30,947 nucleotides of DNA from Clostridia bacterium (GTDB lineage Bacteria; Bacillota; Clostridia; Lachnospirales; Lachnospiraceae). The notes under the pieces are model-generated. The model saw only the letters and a program-made list of their open reading frames with translations. It did no database searches and had not been told where the DNA came from. Positions 6,238 through 13,920 of this stretch are shown here, in pieces. How positions within the stretch are numbered: position 1 is the first letter of the stretch; each line of letters begins with the position of its first letter. The position numbers and the translations under genes are program-made. The stretch is from the NCBI GenBank assembly GCA_026000755.1, contig BNZC01000017.1, positions 1-30,947 of the forward strand, given 5' to 3'.

Positions 6238-8664
6238 CTAAACTTCGGCATTACCTATTTCAAATGAACTCTTAAAGTTTAACAAGCTTTTCCTTGCGAT
6301 TTTCATCGCATCGACAGATTTTTCCGCATTTTTTATCTGTCGTTTTAGCTCCTTTTTGTCTTTGCCATTAGCGACATCAACTTGAAGCCTCAACTCAACT
6401 AAGCCTTTCTCAATATCCGTTATATTTTGTACATACTGCTCATAGATGCTGTCTGAATAATCAGTATCGTGTTCATCATTGAGGAATATTTCCCTAACGG
6501 AAACAAGGAGTTTCGCCGATTGCAAAATAGTATTTTGCTTTCCGAGTAATCCGGCAACTCCGACAGTGCCTCCAACACCCAAACCAGCTCCTATGCCAAG
6601 TGCTGCTCCACCGCCGACAATTACCGCAGTGCCACCCAACATTCCGGCACCGCCCACTGCAATAGCTCCACCACCAAGATAAGCAAGACAAGCACTTGTC
6701 AAGGCAGCACCGCTAAGTCCAGCGAAGTTTGAACCGACCAATGCAACGGCAATTGGTCCCGCGAATGTCCCCGCTGTTGCGATAACGACTATAGCTATTC
6801 CCGCAGTTATTGCTCCGCCAATTAATATCCCTTTGAGAACTTCTTTCATCTCTAAAACGACCTTGTCATAACATTTACGAAGCCGTTTGATATAGCCGTT
6901 TTGATAGTAGCTGTCGGTAAAAAACGATTCGAGGAAAATATCTCCCGTACCTTTCGCATATCCGCAAAGAGGAATTTGAAGTTGGGAATATTTTTTACTC
7001 GGCACATCATTTCCTTTTTTGTTTTTCTCAACACTCAAAGCGTAATACGGTTCAAAGAGCATTGCTTCAAGCAGAATCAAGCGAAACCACGTATTCTGAG
7101 GTTCATTTTCTGAAATTTTCTGTAACAAATCTTGCTCTGTGTACCAGTGAAGTTTGGCATCTTCAATTTGCAGGAAACTCGAAAAGCCTTTCGTGATATA
7201 TTCTTTCCACTCATCAAGCCAACTCTGTTTTAGGCTTTTTATACCCTCCCCATTAATAGGCATTTTTGTAGTCTGTACATCATTCAAGGTTTTGTAGTAT
7301 TCGATATTATAAAGAAGTTCTGTTTGGGCAACAGTTAAGCCGAGTTTGTCAATGTTAATAGTGGAATTCATATCAGAGTCTATCCTTTCATAGATGTTTT
7401 GGTCTGTTTTTCGAAACGAATGTTGGTCTATTCTTTCATACATTGCTTTGAGCTTTTTAATAGATCTTGTTTTCAAACACCAAGTAACATCTTCACCGAT
7501 AGCAACGGCAAAACGCCCAACACCCACGTAATTGATAGACAACCAGTATTTTTGAGTGATAGTTGCTGTGCCGACATCAACTGTTGTAAAGATGCCCGTT
7601 GCAATCGTTAGCATTCTGGCAATCGTAGGATTATTTTGTGGTGTAACCTTATCCCAGTTAATCTGTTTCATATCAGATAGTGAGTGAACATCATTCTCTC
7701 GTATTTCGATTGCAAGGCGACGTATGAAATAGAAACACCTGACAATGCACTCATTTGCGACAACAGGAATCGACTGCCCGCCAAGTTCGATGGCAACACC
7801 GAGTTCCCCTCGTAAATCAAATTTCAACACAGTATCTTTAACAATCTTGCCTGACACATCATGTTTCGCAAGTAAAGTGCCGTTAAAGAGTGTTGATAAA
7901 AATACGGAGATTGAATTGTCGCCGACATTTATTTCCTTAAAAAACGGTAGCACAGAGAGTTCCTTTGCCAATGCAAGCAGAGGACCCGGTATTCCTGTGC
8001 CGCCACTTTTACCCACGGTGCTACTTGACCCGGCGACATCGCTTATCAGATGAAAGAACCAAGTAATCGTTCCGAAAAGTATTTTTGATGGTACGTCATT
8101 TCCAATGAATGCCCTGCTTACTTCGGGTATATCTACAATTTTGAAAACACCGTTGACATCTGTTCCGTATGATTTATAAGTGAATTGTGTAAGGAATGAA
8201 AAAATTAATCCGACAATGGTAGGGTGATGTGCAAAATCACGGAGATGGTGCTGCAAGCCACCGCCAAAGTCAGGTGTATTACCATCGCTCGGTATTGGAA
8301 ACGTTTTTTCAAGGAACTTTACTGCTGCACCTAAATCATCTTCTTTGTAACCGAGTAGTTTTGCAGTCTTAAGAACAAAATTGTCCACGGTGTCACTTGC
8401 AATATTGCGACCCCGTTCTAAGCTGAAATCACCGACCCACAAGACATCAAGCAGCCCACAAAGCAACCCGCTACTAATAGAAACTAAGTAGTCGAATTTG
8501 TCCGCTTGGCTTGATAACAAATCTATTTGACTATCTAAGTCAAATATTATCCTGTCGATGTCGTAATCTTTAGATAGCGACGATTTATTATATGGCAGAA
8601 CTTCGATTTGCAGATTGTTGTTTGTCATGGTGCTGCCGGAAATTGCTTCTTTTTCATTGTCCAT
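6238..8664 (-). CDS. 808-residue conserved hypothetical protein with Gly/Ala-rich membrane domain
   Basis: No named domain recognised. Three parts can be seen. Residues about 35-400 are a soluble-looking region with distinctive motifs: GGGLQHHLRDFAHHPT (134-149), WFFHLISDVAGSSS (202-215) and GTGIPGPLLALAKELS (222-237). I have the impression of having seen these in uncharacterised Firmicute proteins. Residues about 610-710 form a long hydrophobic stretch, very rich in Gly and Ala with GxxxG-like spacing (for example GGAIAVGGAGMLGG), suggesting several packed transmembrane helices or a pore-like hairpin. Residues about 740-790 are charged and probably coiled coil. No N-terminal signal peptide. 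The gene follows tRNA-Ala by about 95 bp and is cotranscribed with a P-loop kinase. A membrane-acting effector or defence role is speculation. A later Met at residue 13 is an alternative start. Confidence 0.85.
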   Translation of the reverse strand: MDNEKEAISGSTMTNNNLQIEVLPYNKSSLSKDYDIDRIIFDLDSQIDLLSSQADKFDYLVSISSGLLCGLLDVLWVGDFSLERGRNIASDTVDNFVLKTAKLLGYKEDDLGAAVKFLEKTFPIPSDGNTPDFGGGLQHHLRDFAHHPTIVGLIFSFLTQFTYKSYGTDVNGVFKIVDIPEVSRAFIGNDVPSKILFGTITWFFHLISDVAGSSSTVGKSGGTGIPGPLLALAKELSVLPFFKEINVGDNSISVFLSTLFNGTLLAKHDVSGKIVKDTVLKFDLRGELGVAIELGGQSIPVVANECIVRCFYFIRRLAIEIRENDVHSLSDMKQINWDKVTPQNNPTIARMLTIATGIFTTVDVGTATITQKYWLSINYVGVGRFAVAIGEDVTWCLKTRSIKKLKAMYERIDQHSFRKTDQNIYERIDSDMNSTINIDKLGLTVAQTELLYNIEYYKTLNDVQTTKMPINGEGIKSLKQSWLDEWKEYITKGFSSFLQIEDAKLHWYTEQDLLQKISENEPQNTWFRLILLEAMLFEPYYALSVEKNKKGNDVPSKKYSQLQIPLCGYAKGTGDIFLESFFTDSYYQNGYIKRLRKCYDKVVLEMKEVLKGILIGGAITAGIAIVVIATAGTFAGPIAVALVGSNFAGLSGAALTSACLAYLGGGAIAVGGAGMLGGTAVIVGGGAALGIGAGLGVGGTVGVAGLLGKQNTILQSAKLLVSVREIFLNDEHDTDYSDSIYEQYVQNITDIEKGLVELRLQVDVANGKDKKELKRQIKNAEKSVDAMKIARKSLLNFKSSFEIGNAEV

Positions 8665-8691
8665 TTTACGCAGTCCCCTCTACTCGGCGCT

Positions 8692-8741
8692 ACAAAAACA
8701 AAAGCGAACCTCTCGCAACATACTATTAGCTCGGAGTTCGC
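8692..8741 (-). terminator. probable rho-independent terminator of tRNA-Ala
   Basis: Reading leftward, a stem GCGAAC (8741-8736) pairs with GTTCGC (8709-8704) and is followed by TTTTGTTTTTGT. The loop is long (26 nt), so strength is uncertain. It separates the tRNA from the 808-residue gene. Confidence 0.5.
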
Positions 8742-8759
8742 ATTTGCTTAAAATGTTAC

Positions 8760-8832
8760 TGGAGATAAGGGGATTCGAACCCCTGGCCTCTTGAATGCCA
8801 TTCAAGCGCGATCCCAACTTCGCCATACCCCC
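8760..8832 (-). tRNA. tRNA-Ala(GGC)
   Basis: 73 nt without an encoded CCA. On the minus strand: acceptor GGGGGTA pairs with TATCTCC, D stem GCGA/TCGC, anticodon stem CTTGA/TCAAG with loop ATGGCAT (anticodon GGC), variable AGGCC, T arm AGGGG-TTCGAAT-CCCCT, discriminator A. The G3-T70 wobble pair is the alanine identity element and supports the amino acid call. The D arm is unlike the usual AGCTCAG form, so this isoacceptor is somewhat divergent. A possible promoter (TTGCTT, 17 nt, TAAACT) lies further right on the same strand. Confidence 0.93.
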
Positions 8833-8976
8833 AAAGACATCTTAGGAACAACTGTTCTTTCTTACATCTGCTCATTTCATCGAAACAACTGTCCTTACCT
8901 TTTTCTAGTTTACACGAAAATAAGGGAAAAAGCAAGAAAAAAATCCAAAAAAATGAAAAAACTTGAAAATTTATCA

Positions 8977-9005
8977 TTGACAAATCCGGCTTGTCTGGTT
9001 ATAAT
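8977..9005 (+). promoter_or_regulatory. consensus sigma-A promoter of rpmF
   Basis: TTGACA (8977-8982), exactly 17 nt, TATAAT (9000-9005): a perfect consensus. Transcription would start near 9012, giving a very short leader before the ribosome binding site at 9021-9026. Confidence 0.85.
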
Positions 9006-9033
9006 GGAAAAAGTGTGAAGAGGAGGTGTAACT

Positions 9034-9213
9034 ATGTCTATTTGTCCCAAAAACAAATCTTCCAAGGGAAGAAGAGATAGAAGAAGAGCGAACTGGAAAA
9101 TGAGCGTTCCGAATCTGGTGAAGTGCAGCAAGTGTGGAGAATTGATGATGCCACACAGAGTTTGCAAAGCCTGTGGATCTTATAATAAGAAAGAAATCCT
9201 TGCACAGGATTAG
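9034..9213 (+). CDS. rpmF: 50S ribosomal protein L32
   Basis: 59 residues. The protein starts MSICPKNKSSKGRRDRRRAN, the usual basic L32 N-terminus, and has a zinc-ribbon pair CSKC (about residues 34-37) and CKAC (47-50), so this is the zinc-binding form of L32. AGGAGG lies 7 nt before ATG 9034. L32 is a large-subunit protein. In many Firmicutes rpmF is preceded by a DUF177 (yceD) gene and followed by plsX; here it is preceded directly by its own promoter and followed by a palindrome, a YesL-like gene and pta. Confidence 0.96.
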   Translation: MSICPKNKSSKGRRDRRRANWKMSVPNLVKCSKCGELMMPHRVCKACGSYNKKEILAQD

Positions 9214-9223
9214 GAGGCTACCA

Positions 9224-9292
9224 AGAAATAGTGGCTGAAATGTTACGTTCAGAGAGTAAGTTCTGAGTAGTGACCGTTCAGCCACTATTTCT
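9224..9292. repeat. palindrome between rpmF and the YesL-like gene
   Basis: Perfect 16-bp arms, AGAAATAGTGGCTGAA at 9224-9239 and its complement at 9277-9292, around a 37-nt loop that itself contains TCAGA/TCTGA pairing. There is no T-run. The right arm ends 13 nt before the next ATG, so in RNA it could affect translation of the downstream gene. Confidence 0.75.
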
Positions 9293-9305
9293 GGGTGGAA
9301 AACAA

Positions 9306-9953
9306 ATGAATCTTTTTAATGCAGACAATATGTTTTTTCGGGGACTGGGGAAGTTGGTGGACGGTGTATGGCTCTCCCTTCTGTTTTTGTTCTCCTGTAT
9401 TCCTATTATTACCATCGGCTGTGCTTTAACTTCCCTATATTATGCCGTGCATAAGTCGTTACGCCATGACAGGGGCTATGTAGGACAGGAATATCGCTTG
9501 GCTTTTCGGAGCAATTTTAAGCAGGCAACGCCCATTTGGATTGGTATTTTACTTGCGGCGGGGCTTTTATTTGTGGACATTAAATTGCTGGCAAATACGG
9601 GGGGGGGTACCGGTTACGATTACAGCGGACTGACTTTGGCTTTTAAGTTTATGATTCTTGCCTTGGCTGTTTGGTCGCTTTATCTGTTCCCCTATATGGC
9701 GCGATTTGAAGACAGCCGAAAAGATTCCATGCGAAATACTGCCTATATGCTGATTTTGCATTGTCCAAGTACCTTGTTGCTGTTTCTGAATCTGGCGATT
9801 TTTGCTCTGATTGTTGCGGCATTTTTTCCGTTTCCGGTCTTTATCCTTGTACCAGCCTTTTATACATTAGTGCAAAATCGGATTCTGGAGAAAGTGTTTT
9901 ACAAACGGATGAGCGAAGAGCAGAGAAAAAAGGAAAAGGAGCGTTATTATTAG
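9306..9953 (+). CDS. YesL-like (DUF624) membrane protein
   Basis: 215 residues with four to five hydrophobic segments: near residues 20-45 (LSLLFLFSCIPIITIGCALT), 75-92, 110-130 and 155-195, then a very basic end (KRMSEEQRKKEKERYY). This arrangement and the CIPIITIGCALTSLYY motif match the DUF624/YesL family, integral membrane proteins of unknown function often found near carbohydrate uptake genes; no such genes are adjacent here. ATG 9306 was chosen over an upstream GTG (9270) because the latter lies inside the palindrome arm. Codons for Thr-Gly-Gly-Gly at 9599-9607 form a run of nine G. Confidence 0.82.
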   Translation: MNLFNADNMFFRGLGKLVDGVWLSLLFLFSCIPIITIGCALTSLYYAVHKSLRHDRGYVGQEYRLAFRSNFKQATPIWIGILLAAGLLFVDIKLLANTGGGTGYDYSGLTLAFKFMILALAVWSLYLFPYMARFEDSRKDSMRNTAYMLILHCPSTLLLFLNLAIFALIVAAFFPFPVFILVPAFYTLVQNRILEKVFYKRMSEEQRKKEKERYY

Positions 9954-9970
9954 GCAAAGAATCAATAACG

Positions 9971-10072
9971 CCGTCACGGGTTAAAGTGCGTGTTTTTGTA
10001 CGCTCGCTCCACAGGGGCAGACCCTGACTTGCGAAGGTACGGAACAAAAATACACACTTTAACCCATGACGG
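9971..10072. repeat. family D palindromic element, copy 1
   Basis: Arms of 29 nt (9971-9999 and 10044-10072) pair with three imperfections; the outer ends are CCGTCACGGGTT and AACCCATGACGG. The 44-nt loop ends in GACTTGCGAAGGTACGGA, which is nearly the same as the 18-nt loop of the element at 27341-27412, although the arms of the two elements are unrelated in sequence. It fills much of the 9954-10234 gap. Confidence 0.8.
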
Positions 10073-10126
10073 TGAGAGTTATCATTATTATATGGTAAAA
10101 TATTGATAATTTTTCCAAAAAGACTA

Positions 10127-10154
10127 TTGTCGAATAGGTACAGTGTGTTATAAT
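10127..10154 (+). promoter_or_regulatory. probable sigma-A promoter of pta
   Basis: TTGTCG (10127-10132), 16-nt spacer, TATAAT (10149-10154). The leader that follows can fold (TTTGGT with ACCAAA around CTTGC/GCAAG, about 10171-10199) just before the AGGAGG ribosome binding site of pta. Confidence 0.6.
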
Positions 10155-10234
10155 AAGAAGAATAAAACCTTTGGTAAAGCTTGCGATAGCAAGACCAAAA
10201 AATAATTAATTTCAACATAGGAGGATACAAAGTT

Positions 10235-11227
10235 ATGAGTATGCAGGGCTTTGGAGAAATGATCAGCAAGCTAAAGAAAAATCCAAAAAGCATCGTATTT
10301 ACGGAAGGTTCCGATTCTCGTATTTTAGAGGCGGCTTCCCGTATGTTGGCGAGCAACTTCTTAACGCCGATTCTGGTGGGAGAGCCTGAGGCGGTAAAGG
10401 CGGCGGCAGAAGAAGCAAACTATAATATTCGCGGTGCGCAGATTGTAGACCCCAACAATTATGAACGCATGGACGAGATGGTGGCGGCTTTCTGCGAGAT
10501 CAGAAAGAGCAAGAATATGCAGCCCGATGAGGCCAGAAAGATTTTGGCACAGGGCAACTATTTTGGAACCATGTTAGTTAAGATGGGAGAGGCGGATGCC
10601 CTCTTAGGCGGCGTGACCTACTCCACGGCGGACACGGTGCGTCCTGCCTTGCAGATTATAAAGACAAAGCCGGGGGCAAGTATTGTATCTTCCTGCTTTA
10701 TCATGGTACGTCCTGCCGCAAGCGGTGAAGAGGAAGTGCTTGCCATGGGTGACTGTGCCATCAACATCAAGCCCACTGCAGATCAGTTGGCGGAAATAGC
10801 CATTGGTGTGGCGGAATGCGGAAAAGTATTCGGCATGGACCCAAAGGTTGCTTTCTTAAGCTATTCCACAAACGGATCCGCTGCCGGCGAGGACGTAGAT
10901 AAGATGAGGGAAGCAACACAAAAGGCGAAAGAACTTCGACCGGATCTTTTGTTTGAGGGAGAACTTCAATTTGATGCTGCCGTATCTCCTAAGGTGGCTG
11001 CTCAAAAACTTCCGAATAGCGAGATTGCAGGACGGGTCAACACCTTTATTTTCCCGGACATCAATGCGGGAAATATTGGCTATAAGATTGCACAGCGCCT
11101 TGGCAATTTTTCCGCCTATGGTCCCATTTTGTTAGGCTTAAATGCTCCTGTAAATGACCTCTCCAGAGGTGCAAATGCAGAAGAGGTGTATTCCATGGCA
11201 ATTATTACAGCTGCCTTAGCGGAGTAG
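10235..11227 (+). CDS. pta: phosphate acetyltransferase
   Basis: 330 residues, the size of the short (class I) enzyme lacking the N-terminal regulatory domains. Family features are visible: VFTEGSDSRILEAA near the start, GGVTYSTADTVRPALQII (about residues 125-142), SCFIM, FLSYSTNGSA (about 207-216), FEGELQFDAAV and FIFPDINAGNIGYKIAQRL toward the end. It interconverts acetyl-CoA and acetyl phosphate in the cytoplasm, feeding ATP formation by acetate kinase. The ackA gene often found next to it is not in this window. AGGAGG lies 10 nt upstream of the ATG, and a sigma-A promoter sits about 80 bp upstream. Confidence 0.96.
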   Translation: MSMQGFGEMISKLKKNPKSIVFTEGSDSRILEAASRMLASNFLTPILVGEPEAVKAAAEEANYNIRGAQIVDPNNYERMDEMVAAFCEIRKSKNMQPDEARKILAQGNYFGTMLVKMGEADALLGGVTYSTADTVRPALQIIKTKPGASIVSSCFIMVRPAASGEEEVLAMGDCAINIKPTADQLAEIAIGVAECGKVFGMDPKVAFLSYSTNGSAAGEDVDKMREATQKAKELRPDLLFEGELQFDAAVSPKVAAQKLPNSEIAGRVNTFIFPDINAGNIGYKIAQRLGNFSAYGPILLGLNAPVNDLSRGANAEEVYSMAIITAALAE

Positions 11228-11316
11228 AAAGAAACATTGTTCGTGCATGAGTAGGTTTGAAAATGTTATATGTTATACACAAGGTCATCAGCACAACCAT
11301 GATTTAAGGAGATCAT

Positions 11317-12348
11317 ATGTCAGAGAAGATCAAGATAGCACTGGATGCCATGGGTGGGGATTATGCTCCGTCTGAAATAGTTAAGGGTGCCGTCAATGCC
11401 TTGCATCAAAGAAATGACATACAGCTTACTTTAGTGGGAGCGGAAGATAAGATAAGGGAACAGCTTGCGGTGCTGTCTTTTGATAGCCCGCAGCTTAAAA
11501 TCCTCCATGCCTCTGATGTGATTGCAACCGATGAACCGCCTGTTATGGCCATTCGCAGAAAAAAACAGTCCTCCATCGTACTTGGTATGAATATGATAAA
11601 GCAAGGTACGGCGGATGCTTTCGTGTCAGCCGGCAGTTCAGGAGCTATTTTGGTGGGGGGACAGGTGATAGTGGGTCGTCTGCCGGGTGTGGAACGACCG
11701 CCCCTGGCACCCCTTGTGCCAACGGAAAAGGGCGTATCTTTGTTGATTGACTGCGGAGCCAATGTGGATGCCCGCCCCTCACATTTGGTGCAATTTGCAC
11801 AAATAGGTTCCATTTACATGGAGCATATAGCAAAAATCAAGAATCCGCGGGTGGCAATTGTAAATATTGGTGCAGAAGAGGAAAAGGGCAATGCCTTGGT
11901 GAAAGAAACTTTTCCCTTGCTTTTGGCTTGTAAGGACATTAATTTTATCGGTAGCATTGAAGCACGGGAGATTCCCCACGGGGGAGCGGACGTGATTGTC
12001 TGTGAAGCCTTTGTGGGAAATGTAATCCTAAAGCTTTACGAGGGTGTGGCATCTACTTTGACCTCAAAAATCAAAGAGGGCTTAAACTCCACCTTGATTT
12101 CAAAGATTGGCGCACTCTTGGCAAAACCCGCTTTGAAAAAGACCTTATCCTCTTTTGATACCGCAAAATACGGCGGAGCGCCTCTGTTGGGCTTAAACGG
12201 TCTTGTGGTGAAAACTCACGGAAATGCAAAAGCGGATGCAATTGCCCATACTATTTTGCAATGTGTGACCTTTAAGGAACAAAATATCAACGAAAAAATC
12301 GTGAAAAAGTTAGCATCAGCTGAAAGCGTTGTTACTATTCACGGTTGA
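11317..12348 (+). CDS. plsX: phosphate acyltransferase PlsX
   Basis: 343 residues. It opens with IALDAMGGDYAPSEIVKGA, the PlsX signature, and has ASDVIATDEPP, FVSAGSSGAILVGG (about residues 104-117), IDCGANVDARP and CEAFVGNVILKLYEG. The enzyme makes acyl-phosphate from acyl-ACP for phosphatidic acid synthesis at the membrane. AAGGAG is 6 nt upstream. The C-terminal VTIHG and the stop codon are encoded by the start of a family A repeat (from 12331), so the original 3' end has been replaced by repeat sequence. It precedes acpP, its substrate carrier, as in many Firmicutes. Confidence 0.96.
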   Translation: MSEKIKIALDAMGGDYAPSEIVKGAVNALHQRNDIQLTLVGAEDKIREQLAVLSFDSPQLKILHASDVIATDEPPVMAIRRKKQSSIVLGMNMIKQGTADAFVSAGSSGAILVGGQVIVGRLPGVERPPLAPLVPTEKGVSLLIDCGANVDARPSHLVQFAQIGSIYMEHIAKIKNPRVAIVNIGAEEEKGNALVKETFPLLLACKDINFIGSIEAREIPHGGADVIVCEAFVGNVILKLYEGVASTLTSKIKEGLNSTLISKIGALLAKPALKKTLSSFDTAKYGGAPLLGLNGLVVKTHGNAKADAIAHTILQCVTFKEQNINEKIVKKLASAESVVTIHG

Positions 12349-12462
12349 ACCGTTCCGAGAGGTGTTTTTCGAAGAAAAACCCGATTGGGTCATGTGCCAA
12401 ATCGCATTTTTTGCGATTTGTGTGCATAATTGTTACTATTCACAGGAACTGTGAATAGTAAC
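12331..12462. repeat. family A repeat, copy 1 (plsX-acpP)
   Basis: 132 nt. It starts with GTTACTATTCACGG and ends in a 31-nt hairpin with perfect 14-bp arms (12432-12462). Inside are a stem GTTTTTC-GAA-GAAAAAC and a stem CAAATCGCA/TGCGATTTG. The first 12 nt also pair with the last 12 nt, so the element is closed. It overlaps the last codons of plsX. A near-identical copy lies at 12947-13078 and a diverged one at 21237-21367. Confidence 0.9.
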
Positions 12463-12566
12463 AAAGCATTTCCTAGAAAGTGATGGGAAACAGGAATTTT
12501 CAGAAATAATAGTAAGGAAGATGATAAAAAAACCAGAAACCGTTGAAAGCGTAGGAAGGAATTGAA

Positions 12567-12797
12567 ATGGAATTTGAGAAATTAAAGAAAATTATTGCGG
12601 AAGTATTGAATGTAGACGTGGCGGAACTTACACCGGAAACCACCTTTATTGATGATTTGGGAGCAGATTCTCTGGATGTGTTTCAGATTATTATGGGATT
12701 AGAAGAAGAATTTGACGTGGAAATAGGTAATGATGAGGCGGAGCAGATTGTAACCGTAGGCGATGCTGTGGAACAGATCAAAAAAGCCTTGGCTTAG
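12567..12797 (+). CDS. acpP: acyl carrier protein
   Basis: 76 residues, acidic, with the four-helix ACP layout and the phosphopantetheine attachment motif GADSLD (Ser about residue 37). It carries growing acyl chains in fatty acid synthesis and donates them to PlsX, encoded just upstream. AAGGAA precedes the start. A family A repeat lies on each side (12331-12462 and 12947-13078), and the gene is separated from rnc by 345 bp of palindromes, which is unusual for a cluster that is compact in related bacteria. Confidence 0.97.
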   Translation: MEFEKLKKIIAEVLNVDVAELTPETTFIDDLGADSLDVFQIIMGLEEEFDVEIGNDEAEQIVTVGDAVEQIKKALA

Positions 12798-12807
12798 GCA
12801 AGAGAAT

Positions 12808-12838
12808 GTTACTATTCACAGGAACTGTGAATAGTAAC
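12808..12838. repeat. solo terminal hairpin of family A
   Basis: The same 31-nt hairpin that ends family A copies (14-bp perfect arms starting GTTACTATTCACAG, 3-nt loop), here without the core. It begins 10 nt after the acpP stop. It could be the remnant of a deleted element or a target on which elements are built. Confidence 0.85.
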
Positions 12839-12854
12839 AAGAGAATATCTCGTT

Positions 12855-12924
12855 TTCCAAGCCAAAATGTTTTTTTCGAGATGGCGACCTATGAAATATC
12901 ACGAAAAAATGTTTTGGCTTGGAA
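12855..12924. repeat. palindrome between acpP and rnc
   Basis: Left arm 12855-12878 and right arm 12902-12924 pair over TTCCAAGCCAAAA/TTTTGGCTTGGAA and then, after a small internal loop, over TTTTTTTCG/CGAAAAAA. The 23-nt loop is unrelated to the other elements. Read rightward, the left arm contains seven T after the first stem, but this is not a standard terminator. Confidence 0.7.
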
Positions 12925-12946
12925 GTTCTGTGCGATTGCATGGATT

Positions 12947-13078
12947 GTTACTATTCACGGTTGAACCGTTCCGAGAGGCGTTTTTCGAAGAAAAACCCGA
13001 TTAAGTCATGCGCCAAATCGCATTTTTTGCGATTTGTGTGCATAATGGTTACTATTCACAGCAACTGTGAATAGTAAC
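12947..13078. repeat. family A repeat, copy 2 (acpP-rnc)
   Basis: 132 nt and nearly identical to copy 1 at 12331-12462; the few differences include GGCG for GGTG and the terminal loop CAA instead of GAA. The terminal hairpin is at 13048-13078. The 12798-13142 gap is thus almost wholly three palindromic elements. Confidence 0.9.
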
Positions 13079-13142
13079 CATGGATTTGCACAATGTCATC
13101 TTGTAAAGGCTTATTAATTTTTCTGCCCACGGAGGAATTTGA

Positions 13143-13868
13143 ATGAATTTAGCCCAACAATTAGAAATGTTTCAGGAACGCATTGGCTACCGGTTTCGTG
13201 ACACAGGCTTGCTGATACACGCTCTAACCCACAGTTCCTATACCAACGAAAAGCACAAGGACAAGCGTTACTGCAACGAACGACTGGAATTTTTAGGGGA
13301 TGCGGTCTTAGAGCTTGCCTCCAGTGATGCCCTATATCGAAAATACCCTACCTACCACGAAGGACAACTGACAAGGCTTCGTGCCGCCCTAGTCTGTGAG
13401 AGCGCATTGGTTTCTTACAGCAAACCCCTTGACATTGGGCAGTTTTTGCTCATGGGAAAGGGAGAAGAGAAAAATGGCGGCAGGATGCGGGATTCCATTT
13501 TATCCGATGCTTTAGAGGCAGTTATCGGAGCCATTTATTTAGACGGTGGTTTTGCTAATGCAAAAGAGTTTGTAGATCGTATGCTTTTAAGCGATATTAA
13601 GAAGCAGGAACTCTTTTTTGATAGCAAGACAATCTTACAGGAACTGATACAGGGCGGGGAAATAAAAAAAGGGGAATTAAGCTACCATTTAGTTGGCGAA
13701 GCAGGGCCGGATCATGACAAGCGGTTTATTTCAGAGGTTCACCTGTCAGGCAAGCCAATCGGTAGCGGCGAAGGTCGCAGTAAGAAGGCCGCCGAACAAG
13801 AAGCTGCCTATCAAGCTCTGTTACTGAGGAATGACTATACTATCAATTGTAACATGCGTAAAATATGA
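13143..13868 (+). CDS. rnc: ribonuclease III
   Basis: 241 residues. The catalytic domain has ERLEFLGDAVLELASSDALY (about residues 47-66), with the Glu and Asp of the RNase III signature, and a second acidic cluster DALEAVIGAIYLDGG (about 127-141). The double-stranded RNA binding domain fills the C-terminal third (QELIQGGE ... KKAAEQEAAYQALL). It cleaves double-stranded RNA, including rRNA precursors, in the cytoplasm. GGAGGAATTTGA lies before the ATG. A clear terminator follows at 13921-13952. Given the many long RNA-like palindromes in this window, RNase III is a natural candidate to process them (inference). Confidence 0.97.
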   Translation: MNLAQQLEMFQERIGYRFRDTGLLIHALTHSSYTNEKHKDKRYCNERLEFLGDAVLELASSDALYRKYPTYHEGQLTRLRAALVCESALVSYSKPLDIGQFLLMGKGEEKNGGRMRDSILSDALEAVIGAIYLDGGFANAKEFVDRMLLSDIKKQELFFDSKTILQELIQGGEIKKGELSYHLVGEAGPDHDKRFISEVHLSGKPIGSGEGRSKKAAEQEAAYQALLLRNDYTINCNMRKI

Positions 13869-13920
13869 ACGTGCGGGACAAATAGTTAGTAAGGGATTTA
13901 AATTCATTAAGTAAGAGGTT

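Noticed and set aside
6479..6682. Proline-rich plus-strand ORF opposite the 808-residue gene.
   Set aside because: It is the reverse-complement shadow of the Gly/Ala-rich membrane segment; no ribosome binding site.
8846..8857. GAAC-AACT-GTTC in the tRNA-Ala leader, resembling a LexA/DinR box.
   Set aside because: The central four bases do not fit the Firmicute consensus well, and SOS control of a tRNA gene is unlikely; probably chance.
10000..10043. Loop of the family D element as a riboswitch aptamer before pta.
   Set aside because: The element lies upstream of the pta promoter, so it is not in the pta leader, and its loop recurs before miaA without any common ligand logic.
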